Assembly (NCBI GenBank): GCA_003222235.1 | Contig: QHVD01000021.1 | Span: 1-6,213 of the forward strand | Direction: 5' to 3' | Length of the DNA stretch: 6,213 nucleotides | Source of the DNA: Gemmatimonadota bacterium | GTDB taxonomy: Bacteria > Gemmatimonadota > Gemmatimonadetes > Gemmatimonadales > GWC2-71-9 | The notes under the pieces: generated by a model | What the model saw: the letters and a program-made list of their open reading frames with translations, nothing else | What the model was told of the DNA's origin: nothing | Database searches by the model: none | Part shown: positions 1 through 5,292 of the stretch, in pieces | Numbering within the stretch: position 1 is the stretch's first letter | Layout: every line of letters begins with the position of its first letter | Made by a program: the position numbers and the translations under genes

Positions 1-468
1 GAGCCATCGACACGCCAACACGCGGATGAAGTGACCGCTCGTGAACAGGAGCACTTCACCCCGGACTGCGCGCACGCGCTCGATCACCCTGTCGGCCCGC
101 GCGCCGATCTGCCGGGGCGTCTCGCCTCCAGGACCGCCGTCCCGGAAGAGCTCCCAGTCGGGACGTTCCGCGCGGATGTCGGCGGTGCGACGGCCCTCGT
201 ATTGGCCGTAGTTCCACTCGACCAGGTCAGGATCGACCTGCGCGACCGCGGCGAAGCCGGCGACCTCACACGTCCGGGATGCACGCCGCAGGGGACTCGT
301 GAACACCTTCGCGAACGTCAGTCCCTTCAGCCGTTCCCCGAGCCGGCCCGCGTTGCGCTCGCCGCGTTCGGTCAGCGGAAGATCCGTGAGCCCGGTGTGC
401 TGGCCCGTGATCGTCCAGGCCGTCTCACCGTGGCGCGCCACATACGTGATGGGAAGCCGGCCGCTCAT
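1..468 (-). CDS. Histidine phosphatase family protein (phosphoglycerate mutase-like), 3' end truncated by window
   Basis: Translating the minus strand from ATG at 468 gives 156 residues with no stop before the window edge. The family usually runs to about 190-210 residues, so the C-terminus lies outside. The N-terminus has the catalytic signature ARHGET (residues 11-16, nucleophile His13 with Arg12), then TSPLRRA (57-63, phosphate-binding Arg), LVEWNYGQYEG (82-92, likely general acid Glu84) and SGHFIRVLA (144-152, second catalytic His146). Family members hydrolyse phosphate monoesters through a phospho-histidine intermediate, and the true substrate cannot be read from sequence. The frame stays open far upstream, but RHG normally lies within the first 15 residues, so 468 is the best start; a weak GAGAG precedes it by 7 nt. 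It lies on the same strand as the SulP operon but 306 nt beyond it, with its own candidate sigma-54 promoter at 577-592. Confidence 0.93.
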   Translation of the reverse strand, partial: MSGRLPITYVARHGETAWTITGQHTGLTDLPLTERGERNAGRLGERLKGLTFAKVFTSPLRRASRTCEVAGFAAVAQVDPDLVEWNYGQYEGRRTADIRAERPDWELFRDGGPGGETPRQIGARADRVIERVRAVRGEVLLFTSGHFIRVLACRWL

Positions 469-576
469 ATGGCCGCTCTCGCCATGAGCCCCGCGCACTG
501 GCCCCGCCACGAAGCGGCCGAGCGCGGCCCGAGGCACCCACGACGTTCGGCCATGCGTTGCATCACGCCGAGCGTT

Positions 577-592
577 CGCAACTGCCGTGCCG
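577..592 (-). promoter_or_regulatory. Candidate sigma-54 promoter for the histidine phosphatase
   Basis: Read on the minus strand the site is CGGCACGGCAGTTGCG. It has the invariant GG and GC exactly 10 nt apart, the CACG after GG and TTGC at -12, against the published consensus TGGCACG-N4-TTGCW. It departs from consensus at the first T and the last W. The predicted transcript would start near 566 and leave a leader of about 98 nt before ATG 468. The assignment rests on consensus matching alone. Confidence 0.5.
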
Positions 593-664
593 TCGCGGAA
601 CCGGGATGCCGCGAAGAGGAAACGCCGTCCGTACACGCAGTCCGCGGCGTCGCGGGGCACTGGA

Positions 665-699
665 TGCCGACGCGACGGCAAATGTGACGAGGCGTCGGC
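665..699 (-). repeat. 35-bp repeated element, copy A, upstream of the phosphatase promoter
   Basis: On the minus strand this element begins GCCGACGCCTCGTCACAT, continues TTGCCG, and ends with a TGCCG-N6-CGGCA inverted repeat (arms at 665-669 and 676-680). It matches the plus-strand stretch 4955-4989 at 29 of 35 positions without gaps, and four of the six differences fall in or beside the loop of the inverted repeat. It ends 72 nt upstream of the candidate sigma-54 site at 577-592, with its centre near -116 relative to the predicted start. That is the usual range for an enhancer-binding-protein site. The similarity stops outside the element. Confidence 0.6.
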
Positions 700-774
700 G
701 AGTCGATACCCGGCCGCGGCCTGTCCGCATGACGCCTCCTGTCAGCGGAAGCCGTCACGACGCGAAGAGGCGCA

Positions 775-2478
775 CTAAGAGCTCTTGCCCGCGGACGCGC
801 TGTCGGGGCTTTCATGACGCTGCCAGGCGCGCACGCCGTCAGTCACGCGCTCGTGGAAGTTCGTCGAGCCCACGACAGCCTCTATGCCTCCGAGCCGCAT
901 TCGCTCTCGCACCGGGTCGCGCACACGGGCGAAGGCGACGGTGATACCTCGGCTTTGCGTCTCCCTGATGGTGTTCAGCAGCGCGTCGCACGCGGTGGTG
1001 TCGATGAAGTTCACCGAATCTGCATCCAGAAGGACATGCCTCGCCGGAGGGCGGCTTTCAGCCAGCGCCGCTCTCAAACCGTCGCCGAGGTGACCGATGC
1101 TCGCGAAGAACAGATCGCCGCCGGGGCGCCATATCAACAACCCGGGGAAGGTGAGCGCCTCGGGGTGGTGCCGGATGTCGCGATAAGCCTCCGTGCCCGG
1201 CAGCTGGCCAAGCACCGCGCCGTGCGGGTGGGTGGTTCGATAGATCAACATCACCAGTGCCAGCACCACACCTAGGCCGATGCCCTGGGGGACGCCCAGC
1301 GTCAGCTCTCCCGCGACGACGATCGCGGCAACGGCAAATTCCCTGCGGTCTCGGGCGAGCAGGTCCCACAAATAGCCGGGCTTGGAGAGGTGAAGCATTG
1401 CTGCGATCACGATCGCGGCCAGCGCCGGGTGCGGCATGCCGCGGAACAACGGGGTCAACAGAACCAGCGTGAGGAAGCAGAAGACCGCCGCGATGACGTT
1501 AGCTAGCTGGGTGCGGGCCCCGGCGGCCATGGCCACGGACGTCTTGGACAGGCTCCCGACGACGAGGAAGCCACCGAACAGGCCGCTCAAGATGTTGGCG
1601 GGCCCGTGCGCGATCAACTCCTGGTTCGGATCGATGTCGCCGCCGCCCTGCATCGCCGCGGCCTTTGCCCCGCCGAGGGCCTCGGCATACCCGACCAGCA
1701 CGATGGCGAGCGCACCGGGTGCGAGCTTCTGCAGTATTGTGGGGTCGACGGTGGGCAGCGCGAGATGGGGCACGCCGGACGGCAGGTCGCCGACCACGCT
1801 TATGCCAGCGGCTTCACCGCCCAGCAGGGCGACGAGGATCGTGGCCACGGTCGCGACCACGAGGGCCGCGGGTATGCGGGGCGCAGCGTGGCGGAGGAAC
1901 TGCATCGCTGCGAGGCTCAGCAAACCGGTCAGCACCGGGCCAAGCGAAGCGTCCGGTAGATGCTGGAGCACGAACCAAAGTTTGGTGAAGAAGTTGCCGG
2001 ACGTGCCGCCGATGCTCAGCAGATGCGGCACCTGGCCAATGATGGTCACGCATACGAGGCCTTCGATGAACCCCCGCATCACCGGCGTGGGGATGAATGC
2101 GGCGACCCACCCCATGCGGAGCGCGCCGAAGAGCAGGAAGAAAACCCCGATCAAGATCGCCAGGGTGGAGGTGAGCGAATTGAAGTCCGCAGTTCCCGGT
2201 ACCGCGATGGAGCCCACGGTCAGCGCGGAGATCAGGCCTGTCGCAGTGTCCGGGCCGACGACGAGCAGGCGTGATGTGCCGAGCAGGGCGTAGGCAATCA
2301 AGGGCGGGACGATGGTGTAGAGTCCCATGATGGGCGGCACGCCGACGATGCCGGCATAGGCCATGCCCTCCGGTACCATGACCGCCCAGACCGCGAGGCC
2401 GGCCAGGAAATCCGGCAACAAGCCGTCGCGCCGGTAAGCAGGGAGCCAGCCGAGGATGGGCAGCAGCCGCTCGGTCAT
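775..2478 (-). CDS. SulP-family inorganic anion transporter with C-terminal STAS domain
   Basis: This 567-residue protein is a full-length SulP (SLC26-type) permease of the inner membrane. The N-terminal 20-130 region has the typical LPDFLAGLAVWAVMVPEGMAYA and GLYTIVPPLIAYALLGTS segments, and multiple hydrophobic spans continue to about residue 415. The family-typical stretch NQELIAHGPANILSGLFGG lies at 285-303, followed by GSLSKTSVAMAAGARTQLAN. A STAS domain occupies about 440-552, with VNFIDTTACDAL (489-500) at the position of the conserved Asp-Ser/Thr loop. SulP proteins move sulfate, bicarbonate, dicarboxylates or other anions, usually coupled to Na+ or H+, and the substrate cannot be assigned here. 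Its ATG overlaps the CorA stop codon in an ATGA, so translational coupling is likely. It appears to be the last gene of the operon; the next gene on this strand starts 306 nt further on. Confidence 0.95.
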   Translation of the reverse strand: MTERLLPILGWLPAYRRDGLLPDFLAGLAVWAVMVPEGMAYAGIVGVPPIMGLYTIVPPLIAYALLGTSRLLVVGPDTATGLISALTVGSIAVPGTADFNSLTSTLAILIGVFFLLFGALRMGWVAAFIPTPVMRGFIEGLVCVTIIGQVPHLLSIGGTSGNFFTKLWFVLQHLPDASLGPVLTGLLSLAAMQFLRHAAPRIPAALVVATVATILVALLGGEAAGISVVGDLPSGVPHLALPTVDPTILQKLAPGALAIVLVGYAEALGGAKAAAMQGGGDIDPNQELIAHGPANILSGLFGGFLVVGSLSKTSVAMAAGARTQLANVIAAVFCFLTLVLLTPLFRGMPHPALAAIVIAAMLHLSKPGYLWDLLARDRREFAVAAIVVAGELTLGVPQGIGLGVVLALVMLIYRTTHPHGAVLGQLPGTEAYRDIRHHPEALTFPGLLIWRPGGDLFFASIGHLGDGLRAALAESRPPARHVLLDADSVNFIDTTACDALLNTIRETQSRGITVAFARVRDPVRERMRLGGIEAVVGSTNFHERVTDGVRAWQRHESPDSASAGKSS

Positions 2479-3524
2479 CGGCCCGGGGCGGATGTTCGCG
2501 GCGCTGCACCAGGGCCTCGCCGCGATTCGCCCGGAGCCAGCCTCCGTCGCTCACCCAGCCATCCCCGAACCCCGAAAAGCGACAGCGTGACGACCAACGT
2601 GGTGAGGAACAGGCCGATCCCGAGGATCAGAAACACCCGCAACGAGCCGATGCGGTCGATCATCCATTGGAAGTTCATACCGAAGAACCCGGTCAGAAAC
2701 GTCATCGGCAGGAAGATGGCGGATATGATCGTCAGACGGTTGATGATCTCCGCCTGCTTGTTCGAGACGCTCGTCGCGTAGCTCCCCATGGCATCCCGGA
2801 TCCGCTGGCGGAGATCGGCGATCTTGTCCATGAGATCCGCGATTCGCTCCGCGTAGTCACGAAAGTACTCCGCCTTCTCGCTCATCCCGGGAGCACCCCC
2901 GACGGCGATGGAGAAAGTCGCCACAGCCTCGCGCTGGGGCTCCCAGAGCCGGTGCAATGACGACAGCTGCTGCCGCAGGGCCGAGAGCTGCTGAAGCTGG
3001 GCCTCGCGAGGTGTCCGGAGGACCTGATCCTCCAGTTCGTACACCGCCTGCTCGACCTGATCGAGGACTGGGTGGAAGCTCGCGATGAAGTCGTCGAGGA
3101 CGATCAGAAGGCCCAGCGCGGGGTTGGACGCGATCTCGCCGCCGAAGGTGCCGTACACGCTGTGAGCGCGATCCATCGCGCTGCCCACCCCGGCGCGTAC
3201 GGTCAGGAGCCAGGACCGCGTGAAGAGGACGTGCACCTCGACCGGCCCACCGGTCGCTCCCGCCGTGAACGTGGATATCCGGACCTGCTTCGCCCCCATC
3301 TCGAATCTGGCCCGCTGTCCGAAGCGCGGGAGCCAGGAGCGCGTCGGTTCCTCGAGGCGGAGCACGGATGCCACCGCACCCAGCTGCTCGGCCGATGCGC
3401 CGTCGATGTCGAGCCAGCAGAAGCGGCCCGTCGCCAGGCGTTCCTGGAGATCGGCGATCGAGACCGGAGATGCCCCCGTCTTCGCGTCGAAGACAGTGGC
3501 GATCACGTCGGTCGATGGGGTCAT
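2475..3524 (-). CDS. CorA-family magnesium/divalent cation channel
   Basis: This 349-residue protein has CorA architecture: a cytoplasmic alpha/beta N-terminal domain, a long helical stalk (about 150-260, with Glu/Gln/Leu-rich coiled-coil character), and two C-terminal membrane helices (about 263-281 and 297-318). The selectivity motif GMN lies at 282-284 right after the first helix. The external loop reads NFQWMIDRIGS rather than the classical MPEL, so it belongs to a CorA-like subgroup rather than the archetype. A 30-residue basic, Pro/Gly-rich tail follows the last helix, longer than the short KKKKWL-type tail of canonical CorA. The pentameric channel would pass Mg2+, or possibly Co2+, Ni2+ or Zn2+. 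The ATG at 3524 has no close Shine-Dalgarno; a GGAAGGAAG stretch sits about 25 nt upstream. The upstream frame runs back without a stop to the PPK2 amber codon at 3564-3566. Its own stop overlaps the SulP start. Confidence 0.93.
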   Translation of the reverse strand: MTPSTDVIATVFDAKTGASPVSIADLQERLATGRFCWLDIDGASAEQLGAVASVLRLEEPTRSWLPRFGQRARFEMGAKQVRISTFTAGATGGPVEVHVLFTRSWLLTVRAGVGSAMDRAHSVYGTFGGEIASNPALGLLIVLDDFIASFHPVLDQVEQAVYELEDQVLRTPREAQLQQLSALRQQLSSLHRLWEPQREAVATFSIAVGGAPGMSEKAEYFRDYAERIADLMDKIADLRQRIRDAMGSYATSVSNKQAEIINRLTIISAIFLPMTFLTGFFGMNFQWMIDRIGSLRVFLILGIGLFLTTLVVTLSLFGVRGWLGERRRLAPGESRRGPGAAPRTSAPGR

Positions 3525-3563
3525 CCGGAGATGCGGGGTAAGGTCTCGCTTCCTTCCAGGCCT

Positions 3564-4469
3564 CTACTTGCCCCCCAGCAATCCGCGCTTCGCGGCCGCG
3601 AGCTCCCGCAGCTTCTCCTTGGTGACCTTCGGATAGCGGAGACCGAGCGAGGCGGGCGTGTCGATGATCGCAGCCGCGACCACGACCCGGGTGAACCACT
3701 TGTTGTCGGCGGGAACCACGTAGCAGGGCGCCTCCTTCGAGGCGGTGTGACGGATCATGTCCTCATAGGCAGCCATGTAGTCGTCCCATGAGGTGCGCTC
3801 CTTCGCGTCGTTCGCCGAGAACTTCCAGTTCTTCTTCGGCTCCTCAATCCGTTCGAGGAACCGCCGCTTCTGCTCCTTCTTCGACACGTTGAGGAAGAAC
3901 TTGCGGATGACGATACCGTTTCGCGTGAGGTAGCTCTCGAAGTTCCGGATGTCTCGGAACCGCTCCTTCCAGATCTTCTTGGTGACGAGCTCCGGCGGGA
4001 GCTTCTGCTTCGCGAGAAACTCCGGATGCACTCGGACGACGAGCGTCTCCTCGTAGTAGCTACGGTTGAAAATGCCGATGCGACCGCGTTGCGGAAGGCT
4101 CTTCATGCAGCGCCAGAGGTAGTCGTGGTTCAGGTCCTCCGCAGACGGCGACTTGAAAGAGACGACATCGCAGCCCTGCGGATTCACGCCGGACATGACG
4201 TGCTTGATCGTTCCGTCCTTGCCGGCCGCGTCCATGGCTTGGAAGACCAGCAGGACGGCCCAGCAGTCCTGCGCATACAGCATGTCCTGGAGATGACCCA
4301 GCGCCTCGATGCCCAGCGCGAGCACCTCCTTCGAGCGTGGCTTGTCCTCGGACCCGAAATCGAGCGTGTCGGCGGGGTCGAGGTCCTTCAGCCGGAACCC
4401 GTCGCCGTGCGTGACCCTGAACGGCTTCGCGAATGCGCCGGCCTTCTTGATGAGTTCCTCGATTTCCAC
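3564..4469 (-). CDS. PPK2-family polyphosphate:nucleotide phosphotransferase
   Basis: This 301-residue single-domain PPK2 transfers phosphate between inorganic polyphosphate and nucleotides in the cytoplasm. A Walker A loop, DAAGKDGTIKHVMSGVNPQG, lies at 80-99 (Lys84), and the second motif, FNRSYYEETLVVRVHPE, at 134-150, where many PPK2 proteins have DRSWYN. These, with HDYLWR (115-120), KIWKERFRDIRNFE (165-178) and basic phosphate-binding residues at 198-214, resemble the class III / TIGR03709-like group, known for using polyphosphate to phosphorylate AMP and ADP. The subclass is inferred from motif resemblance. The start is GTG: an in-frame TGA at 4473-4475 rules out longer forms, and GAGG lies 9 nt upstream. 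It follows the small membrane protein by 51 nt and precedes CorA by 39 nt, so co-transcription is likely. Linking polyphosphate, a strong Mg2+ chelator, with a Mg2+ channel makes biochemical sense. Confidence 0.94.
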   Translation of the reverse strand: MEIEELIKKAGAFAKPFRVTHGDGFRLKDLDPADTLDFGSEDKPRSKEVLALGIEALGHLQDMLYAQDCWAVLLVFQAMDAAGKDGTIKHVMSGVNPQGCDVVSFKSPSAEDLNHDYLWRCMKSLPQRGRIGIFNRSYYEETLVVRVHPEFLAKQKLPPELVTKKIWKERFRDIRNFESYLTRNGIVIRKFFLNVSKKEQKRRFLERIEEPKKNWKFSANDAKERTSWDDYMAAYEDMIRHTASKEAPCYVVPADNKWFTRVVVAAAIIDTPASLGLRYPKVTKEKLRELAAAKRGLLGGK

Positions 4470-4520
4470 GGGTCAACGCCTCACTCGCATCCGATGGTCT
4501 CCCTCGGCCGCCATGCCTCG

Positions 4521-4691
4521 CTAGGCCGCACGCCGGAATCGCGAGGTGTCGTCTACGGTGATCTCGACCTGGCGTTGGTCCTCGTCACGAGTCACGAGCC
4601 GGCCGAGCTCGAACGCAGCAAGTACCGTGAAGATGGTCACGACAGCGTTTGTCAGCACGAGGCCTGCAACCATCTCGAGTGTGATGCTCAT
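4521..4691 (-). CDS. Small single-span membrane protein of unknown function
   Basis: ATG at 4691 gives a 56-residue protein starting MSITLEMVAGLVLTNA, with one hydrophobic segment at about residues 6-27 and then a charged tail (RDEDQRQVEITVDDTSRFRR). A near-perfect Shine-Dalgarno, AAGGAGG, lies 7 nt upstream and settles this start. A longer in-frame version from 4793 would add a low-complexity Arg/Gly-rich leader and swallow the ribosome binding site and promoter, so it is unlikely. The positive charges after the span suggest N-out/C-in topology. The family is not recognised. As the first gene of the PPK2-CorA-SulP transcript, directly behind a candidate sigma-54 promoter, it could be a small partner of one of the membrane proteins or of PPK2; this is inference from position only. 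Confidence 0.75.
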   Translation of the reverse strand: MSITLEMVAGLVLTNAVVTIFTVLAAFELGRLVTRDEDQRQVEITVDDTSRFRRAA

Positions 4692-4698
4692 GGTCTTC

Positions 4699-4705
4699 CC
4701 TCCTT
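4699..4705 (-). promoter_or_regulatory. Strong ribosome binding site of the small membrane protein
   Basis: AAGGAGG on the minus strand sits 7 nt before ATG 4691. It is the strongest Shine-Dalgarno in the window. It lies only a few bases inside the transcript predicted from the sigma-54-like promoter at 4720-4735, giving a leader of about 18 nt. Confidence 0.85.
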
Positions 4706-4719
4706 GACGAGGCGCGAGT

Positions 4720-4735
4720 TGCAGACGACGTGCCA
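4720..4735 (-). promoter_or_regulatory. Candidate sigma-54 promoter for the PPK2-CorA-SulP operon
   Basis: The minus strand reads TGGCACGTCGTCTGCA. It matches TGGCACG-N4-TTGCA at every consensus position except the first T of TTGCA, which is C. The GG and GC are exactly 10 nt apart. Transcription would begin near 4709, a few bases before the AAGGAGG ribosome binding site. The spacing to the first gene fits a real promoter well. It faces away from a very similar plus-strand site at 5139-5154. Confidence 0.65.
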
Positions 4736-4954
4736 AAGGGGGGCCGCCGCCTGCTGGGAGTCCGTTTCGTCGGCCGTGACCCCCCGCCCGCACAGCGAGT
4801 TCCTGCGGCCCACCGAGATCGCGCTAGGCCCTGAGAATCCGCCCTACCCGTCGCGCCACGCCCGCGCCGTCATTGCAGGTCGCATGCGCCCATTCTGATG
4901 ACCACTCGCAGGCGCGCCGCCCCGTGACCAGGTGTGGGCGGGAAGTGAAGTCCT

Positions 4955-4989
4955 GCCAACGCCTCGTCACATCTGCCGAGACATCGGCA
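4955..4989 (+). repeat. 35-bp repeated element, copy B, in the divergent intergenic region
   Basis: The plus strand begins GCCAACGCCTCGTCACAT, continues CTGCCGA, and ends with the perfect inverted repeat TGCCGA-GACA-TCGGCA (4974-4989). It is 29/35 identical to the minus-strand copy at 665-699. It points toward the MlaE gene, ends 149 nt upstream of the plus-strand sigma-54-like site, and lies about 220 nt from the minus-strand one, so it could serve either or both. A bipartite activator-binding site is the simplest reading; no specific regulator is recognised. Confidence 0.6.
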
Positions 4990-5020
4990 CGCGACCCTCG
5001 GAAAGTGCCCGGTTCCACGA

Positions 5021-5048
5021 CCGGCGCGCGCCATGAATTGCGCGCCGG
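5021..5048. repeat. GC-rich 9-bp inverted repeat (hairpin or operator)
   Basis: CCGGCGCGC (5021-5029) is perfectly complementary in reverse to GCGCGCCGG (5040-5048), with a 10-nt AT-richer spacer, GCCATGAATT. There is no T-run on either side, so it is not an intrinsic terminator. It lies about 130 nt upstream of the predicted MlaE transcript start, where an activator dimer or DNA-structure element could act. Its arms are longer than expected by chance in a region this size, but only modestly so. Confidence 0.45.
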
Positions 5049-5066
5049 ACCCTGGCCGATATCGAC

Positions 5067-5082
5067 CGCCGCTCTCGCGGCG
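5067..5082. repeat. Short inverted repeat CGCCGC-TCTC-GCGGCG
   Basis: Perfect 6-bp arms flank a 4-nt loop. In DNA this GC-rich such structures are common by chance; it is listed because it sits with other inverted repeats in the divergent control region. Confidence 0.25.
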
Positions 5083-5138
5083 CTGCCGACCGATGACCGA
5101 ACCGTGCATGGTCGGGTCGAACGTAGGGCTGCGATGCC

Positions 5139-5154
5139 TGGCACGGTCGCTGCA
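5139..5154 (+). promoter_or_regulatory. Candidate sigma-54 promoter for the MlaE-type permease
   Basis: The plus strand reads TGGCACGGTCGCTGCA. It matches TGGCACG-N4-TTGCA except for C in place of the first T of TTGCA, the same deviation as in the divergent site at 4720-4735. GG (5140-5141) and GC (5152-5153) are exactly 10 nt apart. The predicted start near 5165 gives a leader of about 128 nt before GTG 5293. Sharing both the TGGCACG and CTGCA halves with the opposite promoter, while the four bases between differ, points to selection on the recognition elements. Confidence 0.62.
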
Positions 5155-5164
5155 GTAAACATGT

Positions 5165-5292
5165 GATCGAACCCGGCGCGCACTCGAATGCGCGTCTTGA
5201 TTGCCGATGAATCGGTGGAGCGCGCACAGCGTCGTGACGAGGCCGCCAACGCACGTCTTCGCATGTTGGCGGACGGCGGTTCGGAGAGCCTA
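5165..5292 (+). promoter_or_regulatory. Predicted structured 5' leader of the MlaE gene
   Basis: Downstream of the predicted transcript start there are two inverted repeats able to fold in RNA. One is 5175-5196 (8 pairs including one G-U, 6-nt loop CTCGAA). The other is CCGCCAAC/GTTGGCGG at 5243-5250 and 5265-5272 (8 pairs, 14-nt loop), ending 10 nt before the GGAGAG ribosome binding site at 5283-5288. The short palindrome CCGAT-GA-ATCGG lies at 5204-5215. No known riboswitch is recognised and there is no terminator-like U-run. Confidence 0.35.

Larger units (their letters stand above)
469..774. other. Non-coding region between the SulP operon end and the phosphatase gene
   Basis: No convincing gene is seen here. 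The open frames on both strands translate to Arg/Ala/Pro-rich sequence without recognisable domains, as expected for GC-rich non-coding DNA. The region holds a sigma-54-like promoter (577-592) and a copy of the 35-bp repeated element (665-699), both oriented toward the phosphatase. Just past the SulP stop, a weak inverted repeat (CGCCTC near 733-738 with GAGGCG near 767-772, loop of about 28 nt) has no T-run. No intrinsic terminator for the operon can be identified. Confidence 0.6.
4736..5138. other. Non-coding region between two divergent promoters
   Basis: No gene is supported here; the short frames on both strands (for example 4873-5166 plus and the minus frame crossing 4824-5483) have no recognisable domains and no ribosome binding sites. 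The stretch holds the 35-bp element copy B (4955-4989), a 9-bp inverted repeat (5021-5048), a 6-bp inverted repeat (5067-5082) and the short palindromes CGCATGCG (4881-4888) and CGATATCG (5057-5064). Its length and content suit a shared upstream regulatory region with activator sites. Confidence 0.55.

Noticed and set aside
733..772. Possible terminator after SulP (CGCCTC ... GAGGCG)
   Set aside because: The stem is six base pairs with a loop of nearly 30 nt and no T-run on the relevant strand.
558..944. Plus-strand Arg-rich frames in the phosphatase/SulP intergenic region
   Set aside because: The product is almost entirely Arg/Pro/Ser/Ala, it overlaps the SulP 3' end in antisense, and it lacks a ribosome binding site.
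1436..2293. Long plus-strand open frame (285 codons) opposite SulP
   Set aside because: It lies wholly within the well-supported SulP gene on the other strand. Its translation is low-complexity Arg/Pro/Ala/Ser sequence without domains, typical of the antisense of a GC-rich gene.
4026..4898. Plus-strand open frame (290 codons) opposite PPK2 and the small membrane protein
   Set aside because: It spans two supported minus-strand genes, the ribosome binding site and the sigma-54-like promoter, and its product has no recognisable motif.
5188..5283. MRVLIADES... peptide resembling the first strand of a response-regulator receiver domain
   Set aside because: The resemblance covers only about nine residues, no receiver motifs follow, and there is no ribosome binding site. 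It is more likely leader sequence in frame with MlaE.
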